A stretch of 64,000 nt of DNA, taken from NCBI GenBank assembly GCA_002682825.1, contig NOKP01000005.1:620001-684000 (forward strand), read 5' to 3'. A program made the position numbers and the translations under genes. Positions 41,917 through 54,200 of this stretch are shown one piece after another (position 1 is the stretch's first letter; the number at the start of each line of letters is the position of its first letter). The DNA comes from Neonectria sp. B-13 (lineage: Eukaryota > Ascomycota > Sordariomycetes > Hypocreales > Nectriaceae). The notes beneath the pieces were generated by a model that was not told where the DNA came from, made no database searches, and saw nothing but the letters and a program-made list of their open reading frames with translations.

Positions 41917-41935
41917 GTGGGGAGATATTCCCCAC
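41917..41935 (+). promoter_or_regulatory. Palindromic pair of CreA-type sites upstream of GH78
   Basis: GTGGGGA and TCCCCAC face each other across the 5-bp spacer GATAT, a perfect 7-bp inverted repeat. Each half holds a match to the CreA consensus SYGGRG (GTGGGG on either strand). A third match (CCCCGC, the reverse of GCGGGG) lies near 41900. The repeat is 195 bp before the start codon. CreA represses sugar-polymer genes when glucose is present, which fits the gene downstream. Confidence 0.6.
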
Positions 41936-42052
41936 AAGATCAGGATATGTGCCGTGGTGACGGGCCGAATGCTCGTCAATCACTACGGCGAAGTAACATC
42001 TCCGGGACAATACTGAGCGAGGTGGCCGTACGGTTCTGCTCTGGCTTGGTGG

Positions 42053-42058
42053 TATAAG
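42053..42058 (+). promoter_or_regulatory. TATA-like box of the GH78 gene
   Basis: TATAAG lies 72 bp upstream of the start codon. Confidence 0.45.
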
Positions 42059-42129
42059 TAGTGGTTATCTGCTTCGCCGAAGTATAGATAAAGATAGTAT
42101 GGCATCTAAGTCATCTCACTTCAACCATC

Positions 42130-44742
42130 ATGGCAGTTTCAATATCCCAAGTATCTTTCGAGCACCACCGCTCGGCTCTTGGCATCTCCGAAACAGAGCC
42201 TCGGATTTCTTGGCGCTTCGATGGCACCGTCTCCAACTGGGAGCAGAGTGCCTACAACCTCGAGATCACTCGAAGCTCAGGCGGAAAGCCCAACATTCAC
42301 ACCTTCAACACATCCGACTCACTCTTCGTTGCGTGGCCTGAAGAGCCCCTAGCGGCAACCGAACAAGCCTCGGTTCGCGTACGCGCTCATGGCAACTTCG
42401 GCCAGTCTTCGACACCCTGGTCGGACTGGGTGACTGTTGAGACTGGCCTCCTGTCCTCGGATGACTGGGCAGGAGCTGTTCCAATCGCAGCAAAGCGGAA
42501 GACTGAGAAGGGAGAAGCAAAGCGGCCCGTCTACTTCCGCAAAGAGTTCCCCATCGAGGAATCCATCAAGTCAGCCAGGCTTTACATCACGTCTCTTGGG
42601 TTATACGAGGCTGAGATCAACGGCCAGCGAGTCGGCGACGCTGTGCTAACACCGGGCTGGCAATCCTACAACCATCGTCATGCTTACGACACGTACGATG
42701 TGACGGAACTAGTCAAAGAAGGAGGCAATGCTATTGGCGTTGTAGTTGGCGAAGGATGGTTCCTGGGCAGGTTGGCCTGGGAGGGAAAGCGGGAGTTCTG
42801 GGGAGACACCATTGGACTGCTGTCTCTTCTGGCTGTGACTCTTGAAAATGGCACAACAGTCGCAATACCGACAGACACCTCATGGAGTGCCAGTTTAGGG
42901 CCAATTGTTTCATCGGAGATATACGACGGCGAGACCTACGACTCCAGGTTGGAGGAGGATATTGAAGGCTGGTCATCTTCTAGCTTTAGTGACGATGATT
43001 GGCTCGCCACCAAGGAGCTGGCATCTCTCAAGGGCTCTCTCGTCCCCCCTGACGGTCCACCTGTTCGAAAGATGGAAGAGAGACAACCAGATACCATCTT
43101 TAAATCTCCATCTGGAAAGAAAATCATCGACTTCGGCCAGAACCTCGTCGGTTGGGTCAGGCTTACCGTCGAAGGGCCAAGAGGCACAAACATCACTCTG
43201 CACCACGCCGAAGTACTACAGGATGGAGAGCTGGCCTTGGGCCCTTTGAGAACCGCCAAAGCAGCTGATAGTTTCATCCTTCATGGAAATGGTACTCAGA
43301 CGTTGGAGCCTCACTTCACCTTCCACGGGTTTCGTTTTGTTCAAGTTGACGGATGGCCTGACGAAACTCCCTTGACTGGAGACGCGATAATAGCAGTTGT
43401 GGTTCACACTGACCTGGAACAAACTGGCTGGTTCGACTGTTCCAATCACCTCCTCAACAAGTTCCACTCAAACGTCCGGTGGTCGATGAAGGGCAACTTC
43501 TTGTCCATTCCTACAGACTGCCCGCAACGTGACGAGCGCCTAGGCTGGACTGGTGATGCCCACGCATTCGGCCCTACTGCAAACTTTCTGTACAACACAG
43601 CCGGGTTTTGGAGAGGCTGGCACAAGGACGTCTGGTCTGAGATGCAGAGAAACCAATCCATGATTGTTCCCTTCTACGTGCCGACTTTGCCACCTGATGG
43701 CGAGAGTACTGCAGCTGCGTACTGGGGAGATGTTGCTGTGGCAAACCCATGGAACCTATATCGGTTCTCTGGAGATGTGGATGTGCTCAAGGAACAGTCT
43801 TACCAAGCCAGCGGCTGGATCGATGTTGGCATCCCAAGAAACGAAGACGGGCTCTGGAACAGAAGCAGCTTTCAATTTGGAGACTGGTTGGACCCTGAGG
43901 CACCTCCTGATAATCCTGGCGATGCAACGACTGCACAACACCTCGTCGCGGACGCGTACCTGGTGCGTATGACGGAGGTTTTGGCCAACATTTCAAGCGC
44001 CATTGGGGAAAAGTCCAAAGCAGAGGACTATCGACGACAGCACAGCAAGCTTCGAACCGAGTTCCAGAAGGCTTGGATGGAGGGTGGTGAGTTGGCAAAC
44101 CATACTCAGACGGCATATGCTCTTGCTATTGAGTTTGGTCTCTACACCGATGATACAGAACGCGAAGAAGCTTCAAAGACGCTACGTAGTCTGGTTGCGA
44201 AGAATGATTACCTCGTCGGCACTGGCTTCGCGGGCACACCGGCGCTAGGGCCAGCACTTCGAAGCATCGGCGCAACTGATGACTTCTATAAGATGCTCCT
44301 CCAGACCGAAGTTCCCTCCTGGCTATATCAAGTCGTCCAGAACGGTACCACCACTTGGGAACGCTGGGACAGCCTCCTGGCTAACGGTAGCCTCAATTCT
44401 GGCCAAATGACCAGTTTCAACCATTACGCCTTCGGCTCCGTTGCTGACTGGATTCATCAAAGTATCGGTGGATTGGCGCCAGCAGAACCGGGCTGGAAGG
44501 TAGCTGAGGTTGCGCCGAGACCGGGTGGGAACATCACCAGTGCAGATACCCGATTTGTGAGCGGGTACGGCGAGGTGAGAGTGCAATGGTGGATTGATGA
44601 GGATGAGTTTCGCTTGAACTTGTGGGTGCCTCCGAATTCAAAGGCGAGGTTGTCGCTACCGAAGGGGGGAGAGACTGAGGAGTTGGGGTCTGGGTATTAT
44701 GAGTATCGACAGTCTGGTTACGAAGACTACGGGACTGAATAA
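42130..44742 (+). CDS. GH78 alpha-L-rhamnosidase, no signal peptide (870 aa)
   Basis: A single exon. The N-terminal beta domains (residues 1-about 380) hold WRFDGTVSNWEQSAYNLEIT and the family's carbohydrate-binding jelly roll (FRKEFPIEESIKSARLYITS; LYEAEINGQRVGDAVLTPGW). The (alpha/alpha)6 barrel follows, with SIPTDCPQRDERLGWTGDAH (about 457-476), which carries the conserved acidic residues of the active site, then AYWGDVAVANPW and, later, TTWERWDS (about 741) with the conserved Glu. It removes terminal alpha-L-rhamnose from rhamnogalacturonan fragments or plant glycosides such as naringin. Lack of a signal peptide points to action inside the cell on imported oligosaccharides. The gene is convergent with the secreted GH28 gene 210 bp away. 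Confidence 0.95.
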   Translation: MAVSISQVSFEHHRSALGISETEPRISWRFDGTVSNWEQSAYNLEITRSSGGKPNIHTFNTSDSLFVAWPEEPLAATEQASVRVRAHGNFGQSSTPWSDWVTVETGLLSSDDWAGAVPIAAKRKTEKGEAKRPVYFRKEFPIEESIKSARLYITSLGLYEAEINGQRVGDAVLTPGWQSYNHRHAYDTYDVTELVKEGGNAIGVVVGEGWFLGRLAWEGKREFWGDTIGLLSLLAVTLENGTTVAIPTDTSWSASLGPIVSSEIYDGETYDSRLEEDIEGWSSSSFSDDDWLATKELASLKGSLVPPDGPPVRKMEERQPDTIFKSPSGKKIIDFGQNLVGWVRLTVEGPRGTNITLHHAEVLQDGELALGPLRTAKAADSFILHGNGTQTLEPHFTFHGFRFVQVDGWPDETPLTGDAIIAVVVHTDLEQTGWFDCSNHLLNKFHSNVRWSMKGNFLSIPTDCPQRDERLGWTGDAHAFGPTANFLYNTAGFWRGWHKDVWSEMQRNQSMIVPFYVPTLPPDGESTAAAYWGDVAVANPWNLYRFSGDVDVLKEQSYQASGWIDVGIPRNEDGLWNRSSFQFGDWLDPEAPPDNPGDATTAQHLVADAYLVRMTEVLANISSAIGEKSKAEDYRRQHSKLRTEFQKAWMEGGELANHTQTAYALAIEFGLYTDDTEREEASKTLRSLVAKNDYLVGTGFAGTPALGPALRSIGATDDFYKMLLQTEVPSWLYQVVQNGTTTWERWDSLLANGSLNSGQMTSFNHYAFGSVADWIHQSIGGLAPAEPGWKVAEVAPRPGGNITSADTRFVSGYGEVRVQWWIDEDEFRLNLWVPPNSKARLSLPKGGETEELGSGYYEYRQSGYEDYGTE

Positions 44743-44952
44743 GTTGACGTGAGTTTGAGCTGGGCCAGAGGCTCAAAGCTTCCTCTCAAAGTCCTTCGCT
44801 TTTTTGATACGGGGTTTCGCCTTCAGGACACAATTTCTAGTCAAATCTTCATAGCAGGCCAAGGTGGTGGGAATCAGTCGTTACTAGCTATGAGCTAAAA
44901 ATCTTTACTTCCCTCAACTCCGTTTTGTCTATCAATCACCACCAACAAAGTC

Positions 44953-46492
44953 CTAGTAATCCCGCACCGGGAAGGGGCTGGCGCTCGCCAGTGGGACAGA
45001 ACATTTATCTGCCAGTGCCGCCTTGGCCTCATCACTGTCCAAGTGCACACAGTCCACGCCGATATCAGAAACACCGTCGCAAATAATAACAGCCTCGCCA
45101 CAGGGGCTCTCCACGTTGAAGTCCTCGAACTTAATGTTCTCGCAGACAGCGTTGGGGTTGGTGCTACAGGTCAACCTGGCCACGGCGCGTCCGTACTTGC
45201 CCGACGTGTATCCCGTGAAGTTCTGGAACAGGATGTTGGTGATGTTCATCTGCGAGGGGTACTCGGCACAGGTTTCCGAATCGATGTTGAAGTAGCAGGA
45301 GTCAATAAAGGCCGAGTACTCGTTGTTGGCGCTCCAGAAGTTGCGGAAGGTGACGTTGTCGATGAAGCCGTAGCCAACGTCAGGGCCCGCCCAGGTCTTG
45401 AGGCGAGCGCCGTGCTGGCCGTTGAGGAGCCAGACATTCTCGATGACGACGTCCTGAACAAAGGATTTCTCATCCTTGTACTGGCCCAGAGAGCCCATGG
45501 ACTGACCGTGCGTGCCTGAATTAAGTGTAAGTAACTAGTATATATCCGTGACGTGATGTGCTTACCATTGCAGTACATAGTGTCAACATGAATGTCGGTG
45601 GCATTGCTCTTAGGCGAGAAGCAATCGTCACCAATGTTAACCCACGCGCGCTCGACGGTGAGATGCTCAATGTTGAGAGAATCAAAAAAGTCTGTGTTCT
45701 TGGGAAGGACCGTGGCGTTGTTTGACTCGGCAGTGCAAATGACATCACGGAAGGCAATGTCCTCAGCTAGGCGGTGTTAGTCGAGCAGATTAAGAATGAG
45801 TAAGAGTCAGTAGGAACTTACAGGTAACGACAAAAGTAGTCCAGCATGGCGAGTCTTTGAAATGAATACCCTCGATTTCCAGGCCAGAGGCGTTCTGAGC
45901 ATAGAAGAGGATGGGGCGCAGGTATTCATTGTCAGGGTCGAGGATCTCGAGTCCTGAGAACTCGTTCCACCATCTCTGGCCGTTTCCGTTCAGGACACCT
46001 TCACCGTAGATCTTTATATCCTTGCCTCCCCACTTCCAGAACATGAGAGAGTTCTGTAGATCCATTAGCAACGAGGATGGACGGTTGTAGAAGTGAGTCA
46101 CTCACCTGGAACGGATGGGCAAAGGCGTGCTCTTGCCAGTACTCAGTGTCATTGGTGAACTTGATCTCTCCCTCGAGATGAATATGAACGTCGTTGAGCC
46201 ACGTGAGGTCCAATGGCTTTCCGATCATGTAAGTGTGTCCTTCGGGGAGGTAGAGAGTGCCACCATGGTTGGCCTTCTTGAGGCCCTTCAGGAACGCATC
46301 TGAGACATCATCCTCGTCGTTCTTAGAAGAACGGATGGTGACCTTTCTGCGGTGGTGTTGAGTAGGGGCCTTGTACGGGTGCTTGCTGCGGAACTCAAGA
46401 ACATCCCTCGGCACACCGGCGGGAAGCTCAAGAGCGCTCACGAGAGCCCCGGCAAGAAGCGAGAAGAGGGGGAGGATAGATGATGCCTTCAT
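44953..46492 (-). CDS. Secreted GH28 exo-polygalacturonase-type pectinase (460 aa)
   Basis: The exons in coding order are 46492-46106, 46053-45822, 45766-45566 and 45515-44953; introns are 52, 55 and 50 nt. A signal peptide is present (MKASSILPLFSLLAGALVSA). The right-handed beta-helix has all four GH28 motifs: NTDFFDS (about 229), GDDCFS (about 251, catalytic Asp pair), THGQSMGSLG (about 275, catalytic His region) and RLKTW (about 312). NTD followed by FFD, and the large inserts with WKWGG and NGNGQRWWNEF near the start, fit exo-polygalacturonases rather than endo-enzymes. It trims galacturonic acid from pectin outside the cell. The pairing with an alpha-L-rhamnosidase suggests joint use of rhamnogalacturonan-bearing pectin. 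Confidence 0.93.
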
Positions 46493-47684
46493 GTTGAGTG
46501 CTTGAGCAACGGCTTGATGAGGGAACTCTGACAAGGCTGGAGAAAACCGAACCATCTCCACGGACTCGGGCTGCCTTTATAGAACTTATTTACGCCTGCG
46601 CGATATTGCCCCCTGACGGTCCATTGGTACCTTGCAGGGTTCGTCACGAGTAACCAACATGCTGCAAGGCGGTGTATATGACAAGGGACATGCCGCAACG
46701 CCTCAATCACATCTGGGTCACTTCGTTAGCAACTACACATCAAACAAGGTAGTGAATAAGTGTGGCTGGAGGATGACGGCGAAATTGCTAGGACTAGCAC
46801 CGATATTAAACTGGGGGATCTTCAAACACTTGCCTGCTCCCGTCATCACACGCATCCCAACGGTATTTTCCGCTGGCCGCTCATTTCGCGCCGCAACAAT
46901 CCACCTATCGGCGCTCCGCGTCTGCACCAAAGGCGTACGAGTTATTGAGGGGTCCGGATATTTCGAGTCGTTTCGGCAGCATGAACAGTTGCGATGTGAC
47001 GCTGGAGAAGGTGATCAACGCCGGGTCACAGGAGGGAGAAAACTGGAGATTGCGAGACCAACCCCAGTAGCTCACGCGTCGTCGAGTCAGCTGAGGCGGT
47101 GATTGATGGACCGAGAAACTCCGTCTCGCGGAACATCTTCCCCACAGAGAAAAGGACCTCCCCGCATTTGGAGATCCCCCGCACCATCGGATTAGGGTTG
47201 CATTCTGTTGTGAGAAGGCTGGCCGAATGGGCATAGCTTTTGCTTGAATATAGGGAAGCAAGATGCCGGATATCCGTCCTGGTGCAGATTACCCTGTTCT
47301 TCTCGTAAATGTTTAAGTATTAGGCATGTTTTTCCTGGGACGCCTACACACTGATATCTTCGATGCGTTTTTCAATGACGCTTAAAGACTCTGTCCTCCA
47401 GGAACACAAAAGCTGGAGAAAATTCTTGCTATCATTCCAACTCAGACTGAAGACTATCCACAAGCTCATGTGACATTTCACTGGGATTTTACACAAAGCC
47501 AGTCGTCCCCATGCGCCTAAATCATCAACACAACACCAACGAGCTAGGATGCCAAAGCAGCCCAAGCTCTGATACACCAAGCTCTGTAATCCCTGTCTAT
47601 CAATCTAGTCATACCCATGTCTATCCCCTACTGTGTAGCAATGAGACCTGGTAACTGAAAGTAAGCGTAAATAAACATCGTCTA
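46493..47684. other. Spacer with the GH28 promoter
   Basis: Apart from the core promoter of GH28 there is no supported gene; a 156-codon plus-strand frame at 46632-47102 has no recognisable content. Confidence 0.5.
46574..46582 (-). promoter_or_regulatory. TATA box (and CCAAT box) of the GH28 gene
   Basis: The minus strand reads CTATAAAGG about 85 bp before the start codon, and a CCAAT box (ATTGG on the plus strand) lies at 46623-46627. Confidence 0.5.
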
Positions 47685-48449
47685 CTACAGCACAAGAGCG
47701 AGTAGAAATCCATCATATCCTTTTGCCCCCACGAACTGCATGACTGTCGAATCGACCCTGGCATCTGTCCCGACTGCCTCAATCACCAGCTTCCCTCCAA
47801 GGGCGTGTTCCTCTTGTGGATGCTCCTCCGCGACGCTAACCCCAAATCGCCCCATGACATTATCAACTATGATGATCGACCCAGACCTGCTGAGTCTCAC
47901 TGCGTAATCAAAATACGCCGCGCTATTCATCTTGTCCGCGTCAATGAAAACAAAGTCAAACCGCTCCCGTTGTTGTCCCAGAATCTCCTTTTCAAGCGAT
48001 GCCAACACATCCAGAGCTGCTCCTTGGTGAACGGTGACTTGCTCTGCCACACCGGCCGAGGTGATGTTGTGGCGTGCCACCTCGGCGTGCTTAGGCAAGT
48101 ATTCGATAGTATCCAGCTGCAGGCCTGGAACTTGACTTGCCATCCAAATGGCGCTGTAACCAGCCAATGTACCGACTTCCAACGCATGCTTTGCCTTGAT
48201 AGCGCGAGCCTGCAGAGTAAGAAACTTTCCCCAGGCTGGAGACACGTTTCCAAGTGGCATATTTGCATCCTTGGTTGAAGAAATAGTAGCGTCGAGAGTT
48301 GATAGAATGGCAGCGTTGTTTCCCCGCTGTATTGGGTGAAGATGACGCATCGTGTACTTATCGATGGCATCCCATTGCTCCCTAAGTTTCTGGGGAACAT
48401 TGGAGGTGGGGTGCTCATGAGTTGAGCTGGTGTCTTTTGGCGCTGACAT
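47685..48449 (-). CDS. Class I SAM-dependent O-methyltransferase, caffeoyl-CoA OMT type (254 aa)
   Basis: A single exon. It has the full set of family motifs: MPLGNVSPAWGKFL, SAM motif I HALEVGTLAGYSAIWMAS (about residues 89-106), LDTIEYLPKHAEVARHNI, and the metal-binding block FVFIDADKMNSAAYFDYAV (about 165-183) followed by GSIIIVDNVMGRFG. The Asp of IDADK and the Asp-Asn of VDNV hold the divalent metal. It methylates catechol-type hydroxyls in this family; the actual acceptor is unknown. There is no signal or anchor, so it should be cytosolic. No pathway partner sits next to it. Confidence 0.92.
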   Translation of the reverse strand: MSAPKDTSSTHEHPTSNVPQKLREQWDAIDKYTMRHLHPIQRGNNAAILSTLDATISSTKDANMPLGNVSPAWGKFLTLQARAIKAKHALEVGTLAGYSAIWMASQVPGLQLDTIEYLPKHAEVARHNITSAGVAEQVTVHQGAALDVLASLEKEILGQQRERFDFVFIDADKMNSAAYFDYAVRLSRSGSIIIVDNVMGRFGVSVAEEHPQEEHALGGKLVIEAVGTDARVDSTVMQFVGAKGYDGFLLALVL

Positions 48450-51298
48450 TGTTGTTTATATCTCTTGGGTAAAAGCCCTTGAAAAACTTCGACAAGATGA
48501 ACGTAGGGTTGCTTTGGGGACAATATGTTTGTTATAGACTAAACTGGGTGAGTTTGAGGGATATCTGTATCGCCCTTTGCATCTCATCGTGGAGAACAGG
48601 ACGCGCGTCTTTTCGTAACTACGAGCTGTTCGCCGATGACCCAGCACGTCATATACACACTACCCTATATACACTACCAACGCAATTTGTGAGCTGTAGG
48701 TAGGTAGTGTTTTATTTATTTTTGTCGTGTCGTTCAGCCGTAGTGCGTCATTTGGGACCGACATCGGACAGGTAAGTAGTTCCATCTTCCGTTGTGCAAG
48801 CATGGACACTCAGCACTACAGTTCCCAGGTCTGTTGCTTTGGAACTTCAGCACGAAAATAATCAAATCATTTGTATTCCAGCCGGCGGCATGAGGCATAT
48901 CTGGCGGAAGGTGTAACTATCATCTTCGTCACTGGAAGTGACCGGTGGTCTAAGATGAATGACTTTCGTAGCCGTAGATGCGCAGTTTTTTGGCACACAA
49001 TTCGTAATTCAATAAAGCTAGGTGCCTATGTCCTCTACCGACATCTAGGTTCTTAATGTTGACATGCGAGCTGCCCCTTGCCACCAAATGCACAATAAAC
49101 CGAAATGTGTCTTTAGTCATCCTGATTCCTGGAAGCAGGGATAAACTATGCAGTTTTTAATGATCGTTCGCACGATATTACCCAGAAGTTCAGGATCTCA
49201 AATACATTTTATAACCACAGATGCCACACAAGCGGCCCTGTTGCTGAAAATAAAGGTAATAAGCACCCCATTAGAACAGAGATACCCTGCCTCCATTCAC
49301 ATCAAGAAACACAGCCCTTAATCATGTTTGGTGTTTAAGATGTCTCAGATGAATTAATGACACGTCAATTGGAATTGTGACACAGCCTTGGTATTTTAAA
49401 GTTCGTGGATTAACACTGGGTTTGTCAGGGATCAAACCTGGCGGTATAGGGTATGCGAAGTTGACAATATTGAAAGCGGTTACCCAAGATGTCACGTGCC
49501 AGTTGCGGCGTTAGACATCTAGCAAGCAAGCCACCGGCGTCACAATAGCTATGCCAATGCGTTCATGGAAATGGATGGAAGGGAAGGGAATAATATCACT
49601 GTCTACACAAGTAGCTTAGTCCATCACCTCGTTTTCTCGACCTTTTCCCATCTTTTGGTCTGTCTGGGTCGCGGACCCCTGAACGGCCTCCTGTTCAACA
49701 AACAAATTACAGTGCCACAGCACCTTGGAAGTGTTGCAAGTCAACCCCACATCGAGTGAGAATCAAAACTGAGAAATTTGTTGGTTGAAAACGTTTTGAC
49801 TGAGTCAGGTGGAGTGATGTGTCGGGAGATGAATTGAGTCGTGCCGTAAGCCTCTCTCCTCGGCTCTCACGTAGACTGTACCAAGCCACCAGCAGATGAG
49901 GTCGTAACATTAGCTGCTGCTTAGGCCCGGTGTTGACCGGTGTCTTGTAAGAAGAGGCGTTTAAGATATTTTTACGATAGTGCAAGTGCCACGAAGGGAC
50001 CAGCAAGGATGACGCTGCTTCTATATCCTTTGTGAGACATACCGGTAGTAGGTAAAAGAGAAGACATATAATGGTCTTGACTCCGCGATCTGAAGGCTCT
50101 TTGAGAAATCTGTTGCTGCTGGGTTTTCATCATCGCATCTATTCCAGGAAACGAATTCAGGTCAAAAGACGGTAGTGCCCTGGCAGGACTAGTCATACGA
50201 ACTAAAGCCTTGGCATTGCACGTTAAGTGTTTCAAGAACGGTCGCCCCCCGAACCGTGTTCTCACAAGGTTAGAGAGTAAGTAAGAAGCTAGCAACACAA
50301 TCTGGATGCGTTGACGTGAACTTATCGCGCTTAGCATTGAATATCTATGTGTCAAATGCTGGAAAATGTCTGACGTACTTGAGCCGTGAGAACCAGAGGG
50401 CTTGTTTCATTCTCTCCACCATTCGCAAGGAGTTACCGAGAAAATACGGAAATAGCGGGGCGGCGGGCTAATGTATGGGTTAGTTGATGCTCTGAGACCA
50501 TTTCCAAGCCACTCATCTCCAGAATAGTTGGGAGGAACAAAACCCGACTTCTTGCCCCCTGACTAGCAGTCTTAGTTCGCAAGTCCGTGCGATGCAGCTA
50601 AGCGGCTGCATGTAAATCTCCGTAGTTCCGATCGCGCCACCCCAGCTCCCGATACCTTTATCGGGATAGCCGCCAACTAACACAGCTGAAAGTAACGGTG
50701 GGCCAGACGCCAAGGGGCCTCACCGGAAACCTAGACGCGTTTTTCAAGGCCGGCGCTTGATTAAGCAAGATGCGTACTAGGTTGTTTGAAGGAAGAAGGT
50801 ACCCGCCCGATCATGCAGGGGAACAGGGGAAATATCTACAACATGAGATGGCGTCCAAGGCGCCAGGCTTCGGCGAGGGCCGAGCTGAAGAAGCGTCACC
50901 TGATCCTAATACTTGCCACTAGGCGCCTCAACGTGCGTATGTACTACGTGATATGGGGCAAAAAGGGCCACATGGACCGCTCTGGAAGCTGGCTTTGCGC
51001 GCCAAGAGCAAGTTCGACCTGAGAATATTGGTGATGGTCCTGGATGGCGCAATCTCAGCTTGGCGAGGAGCAGCTGGCTTGGTACGGCTGGCAATCTAGT
51101 TCATCGCCTGTGGAACTTGTCACCGTCGTCTGCAAAGTACTGGGCTCTTAAAGAAACAACCTTCCAGGCTGTGTGCCGTCTCTCGTTTTCCGCTTATGTT
51201 TGCCATCTATTCCCTCGTTTAAACGGGCCTATGATTACCGTACACTCCATCCGAGTCGATACCTTCTTTTGTCTGCTTTCCACATTCATTCCTTCATC
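48450..51298. other. Long gene-free region (2.85 kb)
   Basis: I found no coding frame with recognisable content, no RNA gene and no transposon ends. The region is mostly of mixed composition, with a GC-richer part at about 50800-51060 that may include regulatory DNA of the deacetylase gene. Confidence 0.5.
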
Positions 51299-54200
51299 AT
51301 GCGCGGTCTCGGCTTAGTTGTCGCCGCTCTGGGTGTGCTAAGCCATCTCGGCGACGCCAGAAAAACACACACACACAAACATGCCGTTGCCGCCACCAAC
51401 GAGGTCAACAACGGCGACTTTTCCAAAGGCCTCTCCGGCTTTGAGACACAAGGAGACGTTCACGTTGTCCACAGCAAAGGACCCGACGGTTCTGATGATA
51501 AGGAAAACAAAGTTGCTGAGCTGGTTGCCGGTGAAGCCCGTCATGACACTGGATTCTCCAAGAGACTCGTCTTCAGCTCCTCCAGCATCAGCACGTGGCT
51601 CCGTGACCTGTTCGCGTCAAAGTCCTACACCGTCTCGTTCAGCTACGCCATTGTTTCCAGTACCAAGGCGAATACCTGTCAAATTCAGGCATACATGGGC
51701 CTCAGCCTTGTTGGAAGCACGCCATTCTTCCCTAAAGTGACTGCCAGCTCGTCACCACTCACCTGGCTCTCATTCTCCGACTCCATCACTGTCCGTGGCA
51801 CCAGTTCATCTGTACAAACGGTTCTTTACTGTCGCAGTGGCGGCACAGCTCGGGCCCAGATTAACAGCATCGCTGTTGTCGACGCCTCGACGATTACTAC
51901 AACAAGCTCGACAAGCTTGACAAGCTCGACAAAATTGACCACCTCGACCGCCGGATCAAGCACCTCAACCAGCAAATTGACAACCTCGTCGTCTATCCTG
52001 TCAAGTTCCTCAGCCGCCTCCACTAGCACCTCGGTCAGCATCCCGGCCAGCGCCTTGGCCGACTCCTCGGCCAGCTCATCGGCCAGCTCATCGATCGGCA
52101 CCTCGACCGCCACTACAACTACCCAGGTGTCCTCTAGCACTACCAGCTCTGTGACTACTAGTACTTCTGTTACAACCAGTAGTTCTATCTCTACTAGCAG
52201 CTCTGCCATTACTAGCAGTTCTGACACCAGCAGCTCCATCGCCACCAGCAGTTCGGTGGCTACTAGCAGCTCTGATACTAGCAGTTCTGTGGCTACTAGC
52301 AGCTCTACCACTACTAGCAGTTCTGATACCAGCAGCTCCGTCGCCACCAGCAGCTCTGTGGCTACTAGTAGTTCTGTCTCTACTAGCAGTTCTGACACCA
52401 GCAGTTCTGTTACCACTAGCAGCTCCGCCGCTGCCAGCAGTTCTGTCACCACCAGCAGTTCTACTACAAGCAGCAGCGCCTCTGCCGCCACCGTCGACAG
52501 CACCATCCTCATCATTGCCTCTGACGACTATCTGGCTTCGTCTGGAAGCGCGGGTCTACTGGCGTATGGTATTCCCTATGAGAATCTCATCATCCCCCAG
52601 GCCGGCATAGCTCTACCCGTCTTGAACTCGTCTATCACTCAAGGCAATTATGGCGGCATCATTGTCATGGACTCCGTTTCGTACAACTACGACGGCCTCT
52701 GGAACAGCGCCATCACTGATGCTCAGTGGGAGGCTCTATATGCTTACCAGACTACCTTCAACGTCCGTATGGTTCGCATTAACGAATTTCCCGGCCCCAA
52801 ATTCGGTAAGTTCTGGCCATTGATTAATGTTGGATGATGCACGGCTAACAAGTCTCATTAGGCGTCGCTGCTGTTAGCGGAGGATGCTGCGGCGATGGCG
52901 TTGAACAGCTCGTCAGCATTTCAAACAGCACAGACTTCCCTACAGCCAACATCAAGACGTGAGTTCAATAAGACGTCCATCTCTATATGGAAAGCCTTAC
53001 TAATGCATTCTAGCAACGCTGGCCTATCCACCAAAGGTCTTTACCATGTCCCTGCGACCATCACCGACCCCAGCACAACCCGCCAGGTCGCCACCTTCGG
53101 CATTGCCACTGGATTCACGAGCGAGAGCGTTGCTGCTGTCATCAACAACTTCAGCGGCCGCGAGCAGTTTGTCTGGTTCATCAGCTGGGCTCCCGACTGG
53201 TCCCAAACCTCGAGCTTCCTTCAGCACTCACACATCCACTGGCTTACTCGCGGCCTCTTCGTGGGCAAGCGCAAGGTGCATCTGTCTTGTCAGATCGACG
53301 ATATGCAGCTTAGCACTGGCCTTTACTACCCTGCCGATACCGAATTCAAGCTCCGAACGGCTGATATTGATGCTCATGTTACTTGGCAGAAAAACCTCAA
53401 TGCTCGTCTTCCAGCTGGCTCTGACTTCTGGCTGGAGCTTGCCCACAATGGCAATGGCGACTTTATTTCTGCAACTGCCCTCGCGAGTGCTGTTGGTCTA
53501 TGCAATCCTGAATCTGCTGTCGACTATGATTCTCCTCCTGATACGCCTCTGGAGTTTGTCAAGCCACCAGGCACCGGCACCAACCTCTGGCCTGACAGCC
53601 TTGTTAAATATACCTGGTCCAAGACGTGTGCTGTGCTTGACGAGTTTGCTTCCTGGTTCTTGAAGGCGGACAATATCAACCACTTTGCACACGTCTCTCA
53701 TACCTTCACTCACCTGGAGCTCAACAACGCTACATATGCCGACGCAAGTCGCGAGATTCACTTCAATCAGGACTGGTTGGCCCAAATGGGCATTGACAAG
53801 GCAACTCGTTTCTCAGCCAAGGGCTTGATTCCGCCAGCAATTACTGGTCTCCACAATGCCGATGTCATCAAGGCCTGGATGGATAATGGCATTTATCACG
53901 TTGTTGGTGATAATACCCGCCCGGTCTTGCGCAATGCGAACAGCAAGTACTGGCCTTTGATCAGCACTGTCGCAAGCAACGGATATGATGGGCTTATTAT
54001 CATCCCTCGCTTTGCTACGACTATCTACTACAACTGCGATACAGCTGAATGCACCACGAGGGAATGGATTGCCACGTCAGCTGGCTCTGGCGACTTTACC
54101 AGCTTGCTCACCCAAGCCAAAACGGACAACAGTCGCTATCTTCTCTCCCTCATGGCCGATCCCTATATGTTCCACCAGGCCAACATGCGTCAGATCGATG

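Larger units (their letters stand above)
41187..42129. other. Spacer with the promoter of the GH78 gene
   Basis: No gene is supported. The right half holds CreA-type sites and a TATA-like box, given as separate entries. Confidence 0.5.

Noticed and set aside
46632..47102. A 156-codon plus-strand frame
   Set aside because: It begins in the GH28 promoter, lacks domain-like text and has no suitable neighbours or splice partners.
49389..49460. A T-arm-like sequence (GGTTTGATCC on the minus strand)
   Set aside because: The acceptor stem does not pair and no D or anticodon arm is found upstream, so it is not a tRNA.
51826..52515. A 229-codon minus-strand frame rich in Leu/Glu/Val (repeated TELLV)
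   Set aside because: It is the reverse reading of the Ser/Thr minisatellite in the deacetylase gene.
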